A DNA stretch of 64,000 bases from Streptomyces changanensis (GCF_024600715.1 NZ_CP102332.1:62001-126000), one strand, 5' to 3'; positions 17,727 to 26,521 are shown, numbered from the stretch's first letter. Translations and numbers: made by a program. Notes: a model not told the origin generated them from the letters alone.

Positions 17727-18763
17727 GACTGGCTCCTGTTCGTCACGGGGTTGCCGTCGGGGTTCCCGTCGGGGTTCTCGCCGCAGGAGCGGCGTACGAC
17801 GAGGCGGGCGGGGAGGGTGACGGACTCGCCGGGCCGTCCCTCGATGCGGTCGACCAGGGCCCGTACGGCGGCCCGGCCCAGCTCGCCCGTCGGCTGGGCG
17901 ATCGCCGTGATCGGCGGATCGGTGTGCACGAACCACGGGATGTCGTCGAACGCGGCCAGCGCGAGGTCGTCCGGTACGCGCAGGCCACGCGCGCGTACCG
18001 CGTCCAGCGCGCCGAGCGCCATCAGGTTGTCGGCCGCGAACACGACCTCGGGCGGCTCGGCCAGGGCGAGGAACCCCTCGGTGACCCGGCGGCCGCTCTC
18101 GGCCTGGAAGTCGCCCTGCCCTGTGTAGGCGTCGGGCAGGTCGAGCCCGTACGCGCCGAGCGCCTCGCGGAAGGCCTCCACGCGCTCCTGGCCGGTCGTG
18201 GTCGCCGCCGGGCCCGCGATGATCGCGAGCCGCCGGTGCCCGAGCCCGTGCAGGTGCGCCACGAGGTCCCGTACGGCGGCCCGCCCGTCCGACCGGACGA
18301 CCGGCACGTCCACGCCCGGGATCCACCGGTCCACGAACACCATGGGCGTCCCTGCCCGGGCGGCGTCCAGCATCAGCGGCGAGCCCCCGTCCGTCGGGGA
18401 GACGAGCAGGCCGTCGATCCGGCGGTCCAGGAGGTTGCGCACGTGGTGGTCCTGGAGGTCGGGCCGCTCGTCGGCGTTGCCGATGATGACGCTGTAGCCG
18501 AGCGCGCGGGCCTCCTCCTCGACGGAGCGGGCCAGTTCGGTGAAGTACGGGTTCAGTACGTCGCTGATGACCAGGCCGAGGGTGTGGGTCTGGTCCGTGC
18601 GCAGGGAGCGGGCGACGGCGTTCGGGCGGTAGCCGAGGGTCTCGACGGCGGCCAGCACGCGGGTGCGTGCGTCGGCGCTGACCGACGGGTGGTCGTTCAG
18701 GACGCGCGAGACCGTGGCGACGGAGACGCCGGCCTCCGCTGCGACGTCCTTGATACTGGCCAT
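17723..18763 (-). CDS. rbsR: LacI-family ribose operon repressor
   Basis: 346 residues with the LacI helix-turn-helix and hinge: MASIKDVAAEAGVSVATVSR, VLNDHPSVSADARTRVL, LGYRPNAVARSLR. The periplasmic-binding-like domain follows (GLVISDVLNPYF, DGLLVSPTDGG, FVDRWIPGVD, AADNLMALGALDA). AAGGAGGTGG lies just before the ATG. It is the first gene of the ribose operon, with two copies of its probable operator about 50-90 bases upstream, so autoregulation is likely. The C-terminus has a small duplication (NPDGNPDGNP), from a 12-base direct repeat. Confidence 0.92.
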   Translation of the reverse strand: MASIKDVAAEAGVSVATVSRVLNDHPSVSADARTRVLAAVETLGYRPNAVARSLRTDQTHTLGLVISDVLNPYFTELARSVEEEARALGYSVIIGNADERPDLQDHHVRNLLDRRIDGLLVSPTDGGSPLMLDAARAGTPMVFVDRWIPGVDVPVVRSDGRAAVRDLVAHLHGLGHRRLAIIAGPAATTTGQERVEAFREALGAYGLDLPDAYTGQGDFQAESGRRVTEGFLALAEPPEVVFAADNLMALGALDAVRARGLRVPDDLALAAFDDIPWFVHTDPPITAIAQPTGELGRAAVRALVDRIEGRPGESVTLPARLVVRRSCGENPDGNPDGNPVTNRSQS

Positions 18764-18815
18764 CGCCGCTCCACCTCCTTGTGGATCAGTGGTGCCGGCA
18801 CGGGGCCGGCACGCG

Positions 18816-18855
18816 TGGAATCGATTACATCGACGGGAGCATGGAATCGATTACA
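18816..18855. promoter_or_regulatory. twin LacI-type operators of the ribose operon
   Basis: The 14-mer TGGAATCGATTACA occurs at 18816-18829 and again, identical, at 18842-18855, 26 bases apart (same face of the helix within about 2.5 turns). Each has the palindromic core AATCGATT typical of LacI-family sites. They lie between the rbsR start and the nearest leftward promoter-like hexamer (TTGATT, complement of 18864-18869). Confidence 0.8.
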
Positions 18856-19349
18856 CGCCAGTGAATCAAGACCCCCAGGGCACCTCTTGACCGGATCGTG
18901 ATGTCCCGGAGCGCGGTCCGACGGATCAGGGCGCCGGCCGGCGCCCGCCCGGGATCGGCGCGATGCGCAGTTCCACGCCGTCGCCTCGGAGCGGGCCAAT
19001 TGACCGCGAGCGCCTTCGCCCACGGCCTCCTGACGTGCGTACCCGTCCGGTCATCTCGGTGGTGGGGTCGGCCTGACCGCGTGGCGGCGGCGCGGGCGGG
19101 CGACCAGTACGACTCGGCACGGCCGGCGCCTCCACGGCCGCAGGGACGGCACGGGTCGCCCCGCGTCCCGAGCGCCGCGTAGGGCCGTCTCCGCCGCCTC
19201 CGCCGCATCCGCCGGAGCGCCACGAGCGCGCCGGCACCGGCCGGGCCTCCCCGCTGACGTGACCGCCCGCCGCCTGCGCGCCGCCCCGCTGCTCGGCGCC
19301 GTCCCGCTCGCCACCGCCCTGCTCGCCGCGGCGTCGGCCGCCGCCGTGC
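18856..19349. other. intergenic region upstream of the ribose operon
   Basis: Apart from the operator region I see no supportable gene. A frame starting GTG 19259 would encode a short Ala/Leu-rich signal-peptide-like stretch and then stop inside the metal ATPase gene; it may be the remnant of a secreted protein. Confidence 0.35.
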
Positions 19350-21332
19350 TCACTCGTGTCGCGTGCTCGTCGTGGGAGCGGTCCAGGCGTGCTCTCGCAG
19401 CAGGCGCAGGCCGTTGAGGCCGACGATGACGGTGGACCCTTCGTGGCCGGCGACGCCGAGTGGCAGCGGGAGCGTGCCGATCAGGTCCCAGGCCACCAGA
19501 GCGACGATGAACGCCGCGGCGATGGCCAGGTTCTGCGCGACGAGGCGACGGGCCTTGCGGGAGAGGGCCACGACGGCGGGGATCGTGGCGAGCTCGTCGC
19601 GGACGACGACGGCGTCGGCGGTCTCCAGCGCGAGATCCGAGCCGGCCTTGCCCATCGCGATGCCGACGTGCGCGGCGGCCAGCGCCGGAGCGTCGTTGAC
19701 GCCGTCACCGACCACCAGCACCCGGCGCCCCTGCGCCTCCCACTCCCTGACCGCGGCCACCTTGTCCTGAGGGAGCAGACCGGCGCGGACGTCCGTGATG
19801 CCGACCTCGGCGGCGAGGCGGCGCGCGGCGCGCTCGTTGTCACCGGTCAGCAGGACCGGCGGTCGACCGGTCAGTTCGGCCAGCGCGGTCACGGTGCTCT
19901 TCGCGTCGGAGCGGAGCCGGTCGGCGACGCCCAGGACTCCGACCGGGGCGCCGTCGCGCAGGACGAGGACGGCGGTACGGCCCTCGTCTTCGAGTGCCCG
20001 CACCACACCGCCCGTCTCCGGGTCGCCGCCGACGGGGCCGAGACGGGCCGGAGATCCCACCTGGACGGTGTGTCCGCCGACGACGGCGGTGACGCCCCGG
20101 CCGGGCTCGGAGGTGAAGCCGGAGGCCTCGTCGAGGGTGAGGTGGCGCTCGTGGGCCGCTCGGACGAGGGAGCGGGCGAGGGGGTGTTCGCTGGGGTGCT
20201 CGGCTGCGGCCGCCAACGCCAGCAGCCCCTCTTCGTCCAGGCCGGAACCGGGCCGGGGGCGGATGTCGGTGACGTGGGGCGTGCCGGTGGTGAGCGTGCC
20301 GGTCTTGTCCAGCGCCACGGCGTCGACCTGACCGAGGCGCTCCATCACGACGGCGGACTTCGCGAGGACGCCGTGGCGGCCGGCGTTGGCGATGGCGGAG
20401 AGCAGCGGCGGCATGGTGGACAGCACCACCGCGCACGGGGAAGCGACGATCATGAACGTCATCGCCCGGAGCAGGGCCGGCTGGAGCCCGGAGCCGAAGG
20501 CGAGCGGAACCACGAAGACGGCCAGTGTGGCGAGGACCATGCCGATGGAGTACCGCTGCTCCACCTTCTCGACGAACAGCTGCATGGGCGCCTTGGTCTC
20601 GGACGCCTCCTCGACCATCTTCACGATGCGCGCGATGACCGAGTCCGCCGGATCGCGTCCGACCCGCACCCGCAGGGCACCGGTGCCGTTCACGGTGCCC
20701 GCGAACACCTCGTCACCGGGCCGTTTCGGCACCGGCAGCGGCTCGCCGGTGATGGTGGCCTGGTCCACGTCGCCGGCCCCGTCGAGGACGCGGCCGTCCG
20801 CCCCGACCCGTTCGCCGGGCCGCACCAGGATGGTGTCACCGACGGTCAGGGAGTCGGCCGCGACGCTCTCCTCACGGCCGTCCGGCAGGAGACGGGTCGC
20901 CGTCGTCGGCGAGAGGTCGAGCAAACCGCGCACGGAGTCGGCGGTCCGTGCCGTCGCGACGGCTTCCAGGGCCCCGGAGGTGGCGAAGATGACGATCAGC
21001 AGTGCCCCGTCGAGGACCTGGCCGATGGCGGCGGCGCCGAGCGCGGCCACCACCATCAGCAGATCCACGTCCAGGGTCCTGTCCTTGAGGGCCCTCAGGC
21101 CCTCCCATCCCGGCCCCCAGCCGCCCGTGAGATAGACGGCGCCGTACAGCGGCGCCCAGAGCCAGGCCGGTGCTCCCGCGAGGTGCAGGGGGAGCGCGAT
21201 CAGGAACAGCACGAGCGCGGCCAGCGCCCACCGGGCCTCCGGCAGCGCGAGGACCCGCGTGCGCCGTCGCGGGAGTGCCGGACGCGGCCCGGCAGCGAGG
21301 GGTGGGGGGCGCTCTTCCACGGCAGAAGACAT
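19350..21332 (-). CDS. P1B-4-type heavy-metal transporting ATPase
   Basis: 660 residues from ATG 21332 (AAGGG upstream; a GTG 18 bases earlier is less likely). There is no N-terminal CxxC metal domain. Motifs: TGEPLPVPK actuator, membrane site SPCAVVLST, phosphorylation DKTGTLTTG, EHPSEHPLARS, GDGVNDAPALAAAHVGIAMG, and HEGSTVIVGLNGLRLL in the last membrane part. The SPC in place of CPC plus HEGS/T marks the P1B-4 group, known for exporting Co, Zn, Cd or Fe ions. Divergent from an ArsR/SmtB repressor with a CzrA-like zinc site, which suggests zinc- or cobalt-type detoxification rather than copper. Confidence 0.92.
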   Translation of the reverse strand: MSSAVEERPPPLAAGPRPALPRRRTRVLALPEARWALAALVLFLIALPLHLAGAPAWLWAPLYGAVYLTGGWGPGWEGLRALKDRTLDVDLLMVVAALGAAAIGQVLDGALLIVIFATSGALEAVATARTADSVRGLLDLSPTTATRLLPDGREESVAADSLTVGDTILVRPGERVGADGRVLDGAGDVDQATITGEPLPVPKRPGDEVFAGTVNGTGALRVRVGRDPADSVIARIVKMVEEASETKAPMQLFVEKVEQRYSIGMVLATLAVFVVPLAFGSGLQPALLRAMTFMIVASPCAVVLSTMPPLLSAIANAGRHGVLAKSAVVMERLGQVDAVALDKTGTLTTGTPHVTDIRPRPGSGLDEEGLLALAAAAEHPSEHPLARSLVRAAHERHLTLDEASGFTSEPGRGVTAVVGGHTVQVGSPARLGPVGGDPETGGVVRALEDEGRTAVLVLRDGAPVGVLGVADRLRSDAKSTVTALAELTGRPPVLLTGDNERAARRLAAEVGITDVRAGLLPQDKVAAVREWEAQGRRVLVVGDGVNDAPALAAAHVGIAMGKAGSDLALETADAVVVRDELATIPAVVALSRKARRLVAQNLAIAAAFIVALVAWDLIGTLPLPLGVAGHEGSTVIVGLNGLRLLREHAWTAPTTSTRHE

Positions 21333-21389
21333 GACAAAACAACCCTTCACGGGCGGACGTCGGCTTGTCCCGCCACCATACAGGAACAG

Positions 21390-21405
21390 TTGAACAGCTA
21401 TTCAA
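21390..21405. promoter_or_regulatory. ArsR/SmtB-type operator between divergent metal genes
   Basis: TTGAACAGCTATTCAA is an almost perfect 16-base palindrome. On the leftward strand TTGAAT is followed after 17 bases by TGTATG, a good promoter for the ATPase, with the operator inside it. On the right, TACAAT (21416-21421) lies 6 bases before the repressor ATG, so that mRNA may be leaderless. Confidence 0.7.
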
Positions 21406-21427
21406 GTGTCACGGGTACAATGCCACC

Positions 21428-21817
21428 ATGGGCCACGGAATCGACACCGCCGACAGCGCCACCACCCGGGAACGCCTGGAGGCCGTCGGCACCGCAGACG
21501 TCGCTGCCACCCTGCAGGCCCTCGCCACACCTTCCCGGCTCCGCATCCTGGCCCACCTCCAGGAAGGTCCCTGCTCCGTGGGCGACCTCGCGGAGGCCGT
21601 CGGCATGGAGACGTCCGCCTGCTCGCACCAGCTCCGCCTGCTGCGCAACCTGGGACTGGTCTCCGGCGAACGCCACGGCCGTTCCATCGTCTACGCCCTC
21701 TACGACAACCACGTCGCCGAACTCCTCGACCAGGCGCTCCACCATGTCGAGCACCTGCGCTTGGGACTGCGCGACACCCCCGCAGCCGTCGCCGAAGACG
21801 CCCCGGCCGGCCCGTGA
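21428..21817 (+). CDS. ArsR/SmtB-family metal-sensing repressor
   Basis: 129 residues from ATG 21428; no ribosome site precedes it and a -10-like TACAAT is very close, consistent with a leaderless mRNA. Winged helix: LQALATPSRLRILAHLQEGP, SVGDLAEAVGMETSACSHQL. The last helix carries Asp93, His95, His106 and His109, the exact spacing of the alpha-5 zinc site of SmtB/CzrA-type sensors, so it should release DNA on binding Zn/Co-like ions. It divergently controls the P1B-4 ATPase across the palindrome at 21390-21405. Confidence 0.9.
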   Translation: MGHGIDTADSATTRERLEAVGTADVAATLQALATPSRLRILAHLQEGPCSVGDLAEAVGMETSACSHQLRLLRNLGLVSGERHGRSIVYALYDNHVAELLDQALHHVEHLRLGLRDTPAAVAEDAPAGP

Positions 21818-22087
21818 CCCACGGGCGCCACTCCAGGCGCCCGGCGTCGGCCGTCCGACTTCGGGGCCCGCGCGGTGCGCGCGCCGCTTGGCGACCCGTG
21901 CACCAGCACCCGGCCGCGCCGCCGGTCCCCGCGCCCGCCGCGTACGGGACCTGCCTCGCTCGCCCCATCCCCGGAGGACACCGCCAGCCGGTCCGCAGAC
22001 GGCGGTGGGGGCGTCCGACGCCCCAGCCGAGGCGTGGGCCGGGGCTGTCAGCCGTATCCGACCTGCGCGGGCGGCCGTTGCCGGTGC

Positions 22088-22903
22088 ATGAACCGTCACC
22101 ACGTCGCCGGCGCACTGGCGTCGCTCACCGCCGCCATCAGCGCTCTCACCACCGCCACCCCCGCGGCCGCCACCCCGGTCATCGGCTTCGGCAACGCGGC
22201 CTTCGACAACGCCTGCGCCAACATCGGCGGCCCTCGCGCCGGTGGTGCCACGAAGCAGCACAGCGGCATCATCACGGGTCTCGGTGTCGCCCTGCCCGCC
22301 GGCAGTCCGGGCAACCAGTGCGGCACCCTGGGGCTGCCGACCGTGCTCCACGAAGAGGCCGGTGTGGACGTGGTCGGTGATCTGGCGGGCGGGGAAGTCC
22401 GGCCGGACGGCGCCGGACGGCCGTGGAGGACCCCTCGCCCCGACGCTGCCGCGGCGCTGGACAACGGTGCATCCTCATGCCCGATGAACGGTCCCCGGGG
22501 ACAGCCCCGCGCAGGCCGCGCCCCTGTACTGGTCAATCTCCATCCGTGCGCGCGCACCACCCGGCAAGGGCTCGACGCAGCCACGACCGACAACGGCTCG
22601 CCGACACGATCAGCACACGGATCCGGGCGTGCGCAGCCCGGCGGTCGGGTGGGGCACGCCCCCGCCGCTCCGGTCGCTCTTCACCCCGGGTACAGGCGGG
22701 GGCGGCACCGCTGTCAGGCGCGCGTGTTGACGCTCACCGGTCTTGACCCGGTGGGCGGCGTCCAGCCCTGCAGCGTGGCCGGGATACCGACGCGGGTGTT
22801 GCAGTTGATGACCTGGAAGTGCAGGTGCGGGCCGCTCGCCGCCCCGGTGGCTCCCGACCAGCCGATGATCCGGCCCTGCGGGACCCAGTCGCCCGTGTTG
22901 TAG
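22088..22903 (+). CDS. chaplin-like secreted protein; C-terminal part of the frame doubtful
   Basis: From ATG 22088 a signal peptide (ALASLTAAISALTTATPAAA) is followed by TPVIGFGNAAFDNACANIGG, ATKQHSGIITGLGVALPAGS and NQCGTLGLP, which is the chaplin-like domain with its paired cysteines. Chaplins are short hydrophobic surface proteins of Streptomyces aerial hyphae; this is a divergent relative. Normal relatives end soon after the domain, but this frame stays open to 22903 through sequence that no longer looks like protein and overlaps the M23 peptidase gene on the other strand. A frameshift or lost stop near 22350 is likely, so only about residues 1-90 are trustworthy. Confidence 0.5.
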   Translation: MNRHHVAGALASLTAAISALTTATPAAATPVIGFGNAAFDNACANIGGPRAGGATKQHSGIITGLGVALPAGSPGNQCGTLGLPTVLHEEAGVDVVGDLAGGEVRPDGAGRPWRTPRPDAAAALDNGASSCPMNGPRGQPRAGRAPVLVNLHPCARTTRQGLDAATTDNGSPTRSAHGSGRAQPGGRVGHAPAAPVALHPGYRRGRHRCQARVLTLTGLDPVGGVQPCSVAGIPTRVLQLMTWKCRCGPLAAPVAPDQPMIRPCGTQSPVL

Positions 22904-23268
22904 ATGGCCCGGTTGAGGTGCGCGTAGTGGGTGCACTGGCCGTTCGAGTGGCGGATGATGACCTCGATGCCGTTCTGCCAGTACGGCGACCAGTCCGAGA
23001 CGAGCACCGTGCCGCCCTGGGCGGCGGAGACCTCGTAGTTCGCCGGCAAGCCGAAGTCCCAGGCGTACTCGTTGTACGGGCCGGTGTGGGAGTAGGTGCC
23101 TTCGGGCCCTTGGGTGACGAGGTAGGACTCACCCGATGGGTAGGGGAGTTCGTAGTAGTAGTCGACGGCCGCGGCCGGAGGGGCTGCCGTGAGGCCGATC
23201 GCTGCGACGGTGAGTGCCGAGCTTGCCATGGCGCCGAATCTGAGGAGAAGTCGTCTCGCGTTGCGCAT
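22714..23268 (-). CDS. secreted M23-family metallopeptidase
   Basis: 184 residues from ATG 23268, with GGGAGG upstream. A signal peptide runs to about residue 35 (TVAAIGLTAAPPAAAV). The LytM/M23 zinc site is complete: His61 and Asp71 in SHTGPYNEYAWDFGLP, His117 in HYAHL and the HLH of GPHLHFQ (148-150). VPQGRIIGWSGATGAASGPH is the standard M23 core. Such enzymes cut peptide bridges in cell-wall or other Gly-rich substrates outside the cell. It has no cell-wall-binding domain. A divergent, well isolated promoter region lies upstream. Confidence 0.92.
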   Translation of the reverse strand: MRNARRLLLRFGAMASSALTVAAIGLTAAPPAAAVDYYYELPYPSGESYLVTQGPEGTYSHTGPYNEYAWDFGLPANYEVSAAQGGTVLVSDWSPYWQNGIEVIIRHSNGQCTHYAHLNRAIYNTGDWVPQGRIIGWSGATGAASGPHLHFQVINCNTRVGIPATLQGWTPPTGSRPVSVNTRA

Positions 23269-23753
23269 TGCGCCTCCCGCTGACAGGTCTGATCCAGACT
23301 GAACCACACTGGCATCAACGGCCCCACGCGACAAGACTGTTGCAAGAACGTGCAGCAAACTCCACCGGAGGTGGGGCGGGGGCCAAAGGTGGCGAAACGG
23401 CTGACGTCCCTGACCTCTCGGTGCGATGGGATGTCCGCGGTCGCCGCCGCACGGACGCGACGACGATGAGTGCGCCGGGCCCGAGCGGGACGCCCGGCCT
23501 CGACCGGGCCGTCGAACTCGGCGGACCGCTGGGGCACGGACGACCCGGCCGGCCGGGCGGCACGGTGACGCGCGGCCGGCCGGCACGGTGACGCGGCCAC
23601 GCGGCTGCGGCGCCGGACCGGCGTGGGGGCCACCCGCCACACGGACGACACATGGAGCGGGGCAGTTCGCCGGAGGCATTGCTCCGTTCACACCTGCCCG
23701 GCCGCACCCGTCCGGCCAGTCGGTCGATGAGACGGATCGCGGGCCGGTGCCGG
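23269..23753. other. intergenic region, no gene seen
   Basis: Nearly 500 bases upstream of the M23 peptidase. Contains GC-rich direct repeats (GCACGGTGACGCG occurs twice around 23560-23595) but no coding frame I can support. Confidence 0.4.
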
Positions 23754-24326
23754 TCAGTCAGCGGGCAGGCCGAACCAGCGCAGGAGTACGGGGCGCGCGT
23801 CGCCGGGGGCGTCCTCGGGGTCACGGGCGTAGCGCGCGAGCAGGGCCAGATAGTCGTCGTGGAACGCGTCCAGCTCCCCCTTCGTGAGATGGACGAGGCT
23901 GCGTGAACCCCGCATCCAGCCGTCGGACCCGGCCTGCCCGGCGGTGAATTGCCGGGCGAGCTCGACGTCCTCCTCCATCCTCATCCGGTCCAGTTCGGCC
24001 GACATGGCGCGCTCCGCCTCCGTCAGCTCGTCCTGCGGCGGCCTGCGGATGTCGAGGCCGCGCACCCCGCGCCACCAGCGCTCACGCCCGGTGGAGCGCT
24101 CGGGGATGTCCTCGACGAGACCGCTGCGCTCCAGCATGCGCAGGTGGTAGCTGAGCGTCCCGGTGTTCTCGCCGAGGGCGGCGGCCAGCGTCGTCGACGT
24201 GGCCGGGCCCGCCGCACCGAGGTGGCGCAGGATGCGCAGGCGCAAAGGGTGTGACAGGGCCTTGAGCACCTCGGGGCTGTCGACCGTGCGCCGCCGTGCG
24301 GCTTCCGTTCTCCGCTCGTCCGTCAT
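23754..24326 (-). CDS. ArsR-like winged-helix transcriptional regulator
   Basis: 190 residues: VLKALSHPLRLRILRHLGAA, then GPATSTTLAAALGENTGTLS and YHLRMLERSGLVEDIPERS form an ArsR-type winged helix near residues 18-80, with W-W-R-G-V-R-G after it. The C-terminal half is helical and acidic (ELTEAERAMSAELDRMRMEE, HDDYLALLARYA) as in HTH_20-type regulators. No metal-binding Cys/His cluster is visible. It is divergent from a secreted protein gene across a nested inverted repeat that is probably its operator. Confidence 0.88.
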   Translation of the reverse strand: MTDERRTEAARRRTVDSPEVLKALSHPLRLRILRHLGAAGPATSTTLAAALGENTGTLSYHLRMLERSGLVEDIPERSTGRERWWRGVRGLDIRRPPQDELTEAERAMSAELDRMRMEEDVELARQFTAGQAGSDGWMRGSRSLVHLTKGELDAFHDDYLALLARYARDPEDAPGDARPVLLRWFGLPAD

Positions 24327-24353
24327 GGCGCCAGTCTACCCGGGTTGCAGTCA

Positions 24354-24391
24354 TTTCTCTGCAGAGCTTCCTCTGCAGAGAAAACTCTGCA
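24354..24391. promoter_or_regulatory. nested inverted repeat operator
   Basis: TTTCTCTGCAGAG at 24354-24366 is repeated as its exact reverse complement at 24371-24383 with a 4-base spacer. Each arm itself contains the 10-base palindrome CTCTGCAGAG. A further half-site ACTCTGCA follows at 24384-24391, just before the start of the secreted protein gene. It sits between the ArsR-like regulator and that gene. Confidence 0.75.
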
Positions 24392-24403
24392 ATGCTGGGA
24401 TGC

Positions 24404-25156
24404 ATGACGCCGAACCGAAAGACCTGCCATCCCGTCGTCCGCCGCTTCACCAGTGCCGCTGCGGGAGCCCTGCTTGCCGGCCTCACCCTGGTCGCCGCAC
24501 CCGCACATGGAGCCGAACAGCCGTCGGCACCCGCCCCGTTCGACTTCTCCGCCTGCCCGACCATCGACGAACTGCCCGCCGGCGCGGACCCCGGTACCTG
24601 GCGCTGCGAGGTCATGCACGCCACCGGGCATCTGCGCCTGGGCGCCGTCGACGAGCCGCTCCCCGAGCCCATGAAGATCACCTTCGCGGAAGGTCGTGTG
24701 GGGGGTGTGTTCCGCCAGGTCTTCGGGGAGATGACCGCCGCGCCCATCCGGGTGGGAGGCACCCCGTTGACGCTGACCCCGCAGTACGGCGGCTACTCGG
24801 ACTTCCTGTCCGACGACACCCGGCGCGGCGAGTTCGACATCAAGTTCGCCATAGGCTCGGCGCATGGGTTGCCGGCCGTGCCGTCGCCGGGCTGCTCGGT
24901 GGGCAGCGACGAGGACGCGGTCCACCTCGTACTCAAGGACACCGATCCCACCCGGGTGATCACCAGGGACCCCCTGGTCGTCGCCTTCGGTGCCCAGGAC
25001 ACGAGCTTCGCATCCCCGGGCACCCGTGGCTGCGGCCCCCTGAGCCGTGCGCTCAACCGGGCCCTTGGCCTGCCGTCCGCGGCGGGGTCGAACGCCTTCG
25101 ACATGGACGTCACGGTGGGCATCCGGCCCTACATACAGGTCGGTTCGGTCGAGTAA
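24404..25156 (+). CDS. secreted protein of unknown function
   Basis: 250 residues with a signal peptide (VVRRFTSAAAGALLAGLTLV then AAPAHGAEQ). The mature part begins FDFSACPTIDELPAGADPGT, then WRCEVMHATGHLRLGAV and later GCSVGSDEDAVHLVLKDTD and FASPGTRGCGPLSRALNRAL. Four cysteines in the mature part (SACP, RCEV, GCSV, GCGP) could make two disulfides. I do not recognise a family. ATG 24404 or 24392 could start it. The adjacent operator-like repeat implies control by the divergent ArsR-like regulator. Confidence 0.8.
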   Translation: MTPNRKTCHPVVRRFTSAAAGALLAGLTLVAAPAHGAEQPSAPAPFDFSACPTIDELPAGADPGTWRCEVMHATGHLRLGAVDEPLPEPMKITFAEGRVGGVFRQVFGEMTAAPIRVGGTPLTLTPQYGGYSDFLSDDTRRGEFDIKFAIGSAHGLPAVPSPGCSVGSDEDAVHLVLKDTDPTRVITRDPLVVAFGAQDTSFASPGTRGCGPLSRALNRALGLPSAAGSNAFDMDVTVGIRPYIQVGSVE

Positions 25157-25575
25157 CCGACTGTATCTGTCAGTCAGTCGGGTTGGCCCAGGCCCGTGCG
25201 CCCCGGCGCGGTCCACGAGGTGGCCGCGGTCGGAGCGGGCGCCGGCCCGACCAGGGCGGCGAGGGGAGGTGCCGTTCACAGCCCGTCAAGCGGGCTTGGG
25301 CGGACGCGGTGAACTCGACCGTCCATGGCGAGGGCGGCCGCGTAGGAACCGGCGCCCTTGGTGGCCTGACCCCTGGCCTTACCGTCGCGAAGGTCGATTC
25401 GAGTGGGGGCCTTCGCCCCGTACCGCTCGGCGACCGCCCTGACCGCGACGGGCACGTGCTCGCGGTCCTCGGCACCGTGGCGTCCCGGATCGCCGCAGGT
25501 CAGCTCGCCGCACTCGGCCTGGTCCTCGGCGCCGTGGTTTCGTTGACGCGACCGACCACCCCCTGGAGGGAACCC
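25157..25575. other. intergenic region, no clear gene
   Basis: No supportable coding frame with start and ribosome site. GTCAGTCAGTCGG near 25170 is a short direct repeat. A leftward frame ending near 25276 has some protein-like sequence (AGSYAAALAMDGRVHRV) but no family match I can name. Confidence 0.35.
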
Positions 25576-26079
25576 ATGACGACCGACCAGCACGCCGACT
25601 GGACACGCCTGGAGGTCCGCTGCCCCGACGACGTGCCCGCCGCTACCCCGCTGTCCTGGCAGATCGAGAAGGTGAGCCGCCACGAGGACCGGCTGTACCG
25701 CAACCGGATGCCCGCCCGTCGAACCCCCACCCGGTCCCCCCACGAGCTCGAACGCGGCGACGTCGACGACGCCCTGGCCGTACTCGCGCTGCGGGAGTCC
25801 ATCCGCCGGGATGTGGAGTGCGGACGCGGCAACCGCATCCACGTGACCCTCGGACTGGGCGCCACCTGGCGGCAGGTGGCCACCGCGCTCGACGTCACCC
25901 CGCAGGAGGCCCGGCAGATCCTCCGGGAGTACGCCGAGGGCCAGCGCCACATGTGGCTCGGGTACGAGCAGCAAGGCGTCGAACCTCTCGGCTTCACCGC
26001 CGAACAGCACGCGACCGCACTCGCCCTGTGCGCACTGGCCGACGACGAGACGACGAGCGCGGCTGATCAGCCCGCGTGA
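25576..26079 (+). CDS. hypothetical helical protein with HTH-like segment
   Basis: 167 residues from ATG 25576 with GGAGGG nine bases upstream. It opens with a Trp-rich section (DWTRLEVRCPDDVPAATPLS) and later has GLGATWRQVATALDVTPQEA followed by RQILREYAEGQRHMWLGYEQ, which looks like a helix-turn-helix of the kind found in small actinobacterial regulators. No cysteines for metal binding beyond two. A short hairpin (GCCCTG-TAC-CAGGGC, 26112-26126) follows the stop and may end transcription. Function unknown. Confidence 0.65.
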   Translation: MTTDQHADWTRLEVRCPDDVPAATPLSWQIEKVSRHEDRLYRNRMPARRTPTRSPHELERGDVDDALAVLALRESIRRDVECGRGNRIHVTLGLGATWRQVATALDVTPQEARQILREYAEGQRHMWLGYEQQGVEPLGFTAEQHATALALCALADDETTSAADQPA

Positions 26080-26521
26080 GGGTGGGAGTGCCCAGCGGGA
26101 CCATGATCAGTGCCCTGTACCAGGGCTCCGGCCGTGGCGGCGCGCCCGCTGAGGAGGTTCGGGGGTGACGGGGTGACGAGCGGGGGCACCCCGTCGTGTG
26201 GCGGGCGACGGGTCCTGCCGGCCGCCGCCGGCGGGACGGCTGAGGCTGACACGGGCACCAGGCTGTCACCGCCACCGCGCACGTGGTGGGAACCACGCTC
26301 CTCTCACGCATGGCAATCTCCCCGCACCGGTTCACCTGTCCCCCGCCCGGCACGTCACCTCCCTCAAGTGCGCGGCAGATCCGCTGTATCCGGGGCTCGT
26401 GCTCTGCCCGGTCGACCGCCCGGCCCCGGTGCATGGGGGGGCGGGCGCCGCAACGGTGGGCGGGGACCTCTCGGCTTGAGGCCGGCCAGGAGGTCGTAGG
26501 GGGCCGGCCGGCCCGTCGCGC
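26080..26521. other. intergenic region with a small hairpin
   Basis: Contains GCCCTG-TAC-CAGGGC at 26112-26126, a possible weak terminator for the gene ending at 26079. Nothing else supportable. Confidence 0.35.

Noticed and set aside
19259..19411. Short signal-peptide-like frame starting GTG 19259
   Set aside because: Only a hydrophobic Ala-rich leader is present, it runs into the ATPase gene on the other strand, and no mature domain follows.
25276..26010. Leftward frame opposite the hypothetical HTH gene, with GAGSYAAALAMDGRVHRV
   Set aside because: Some protein-like stretches but no start with a ribosome site, and it conflicts with the gene at 25576-26079.
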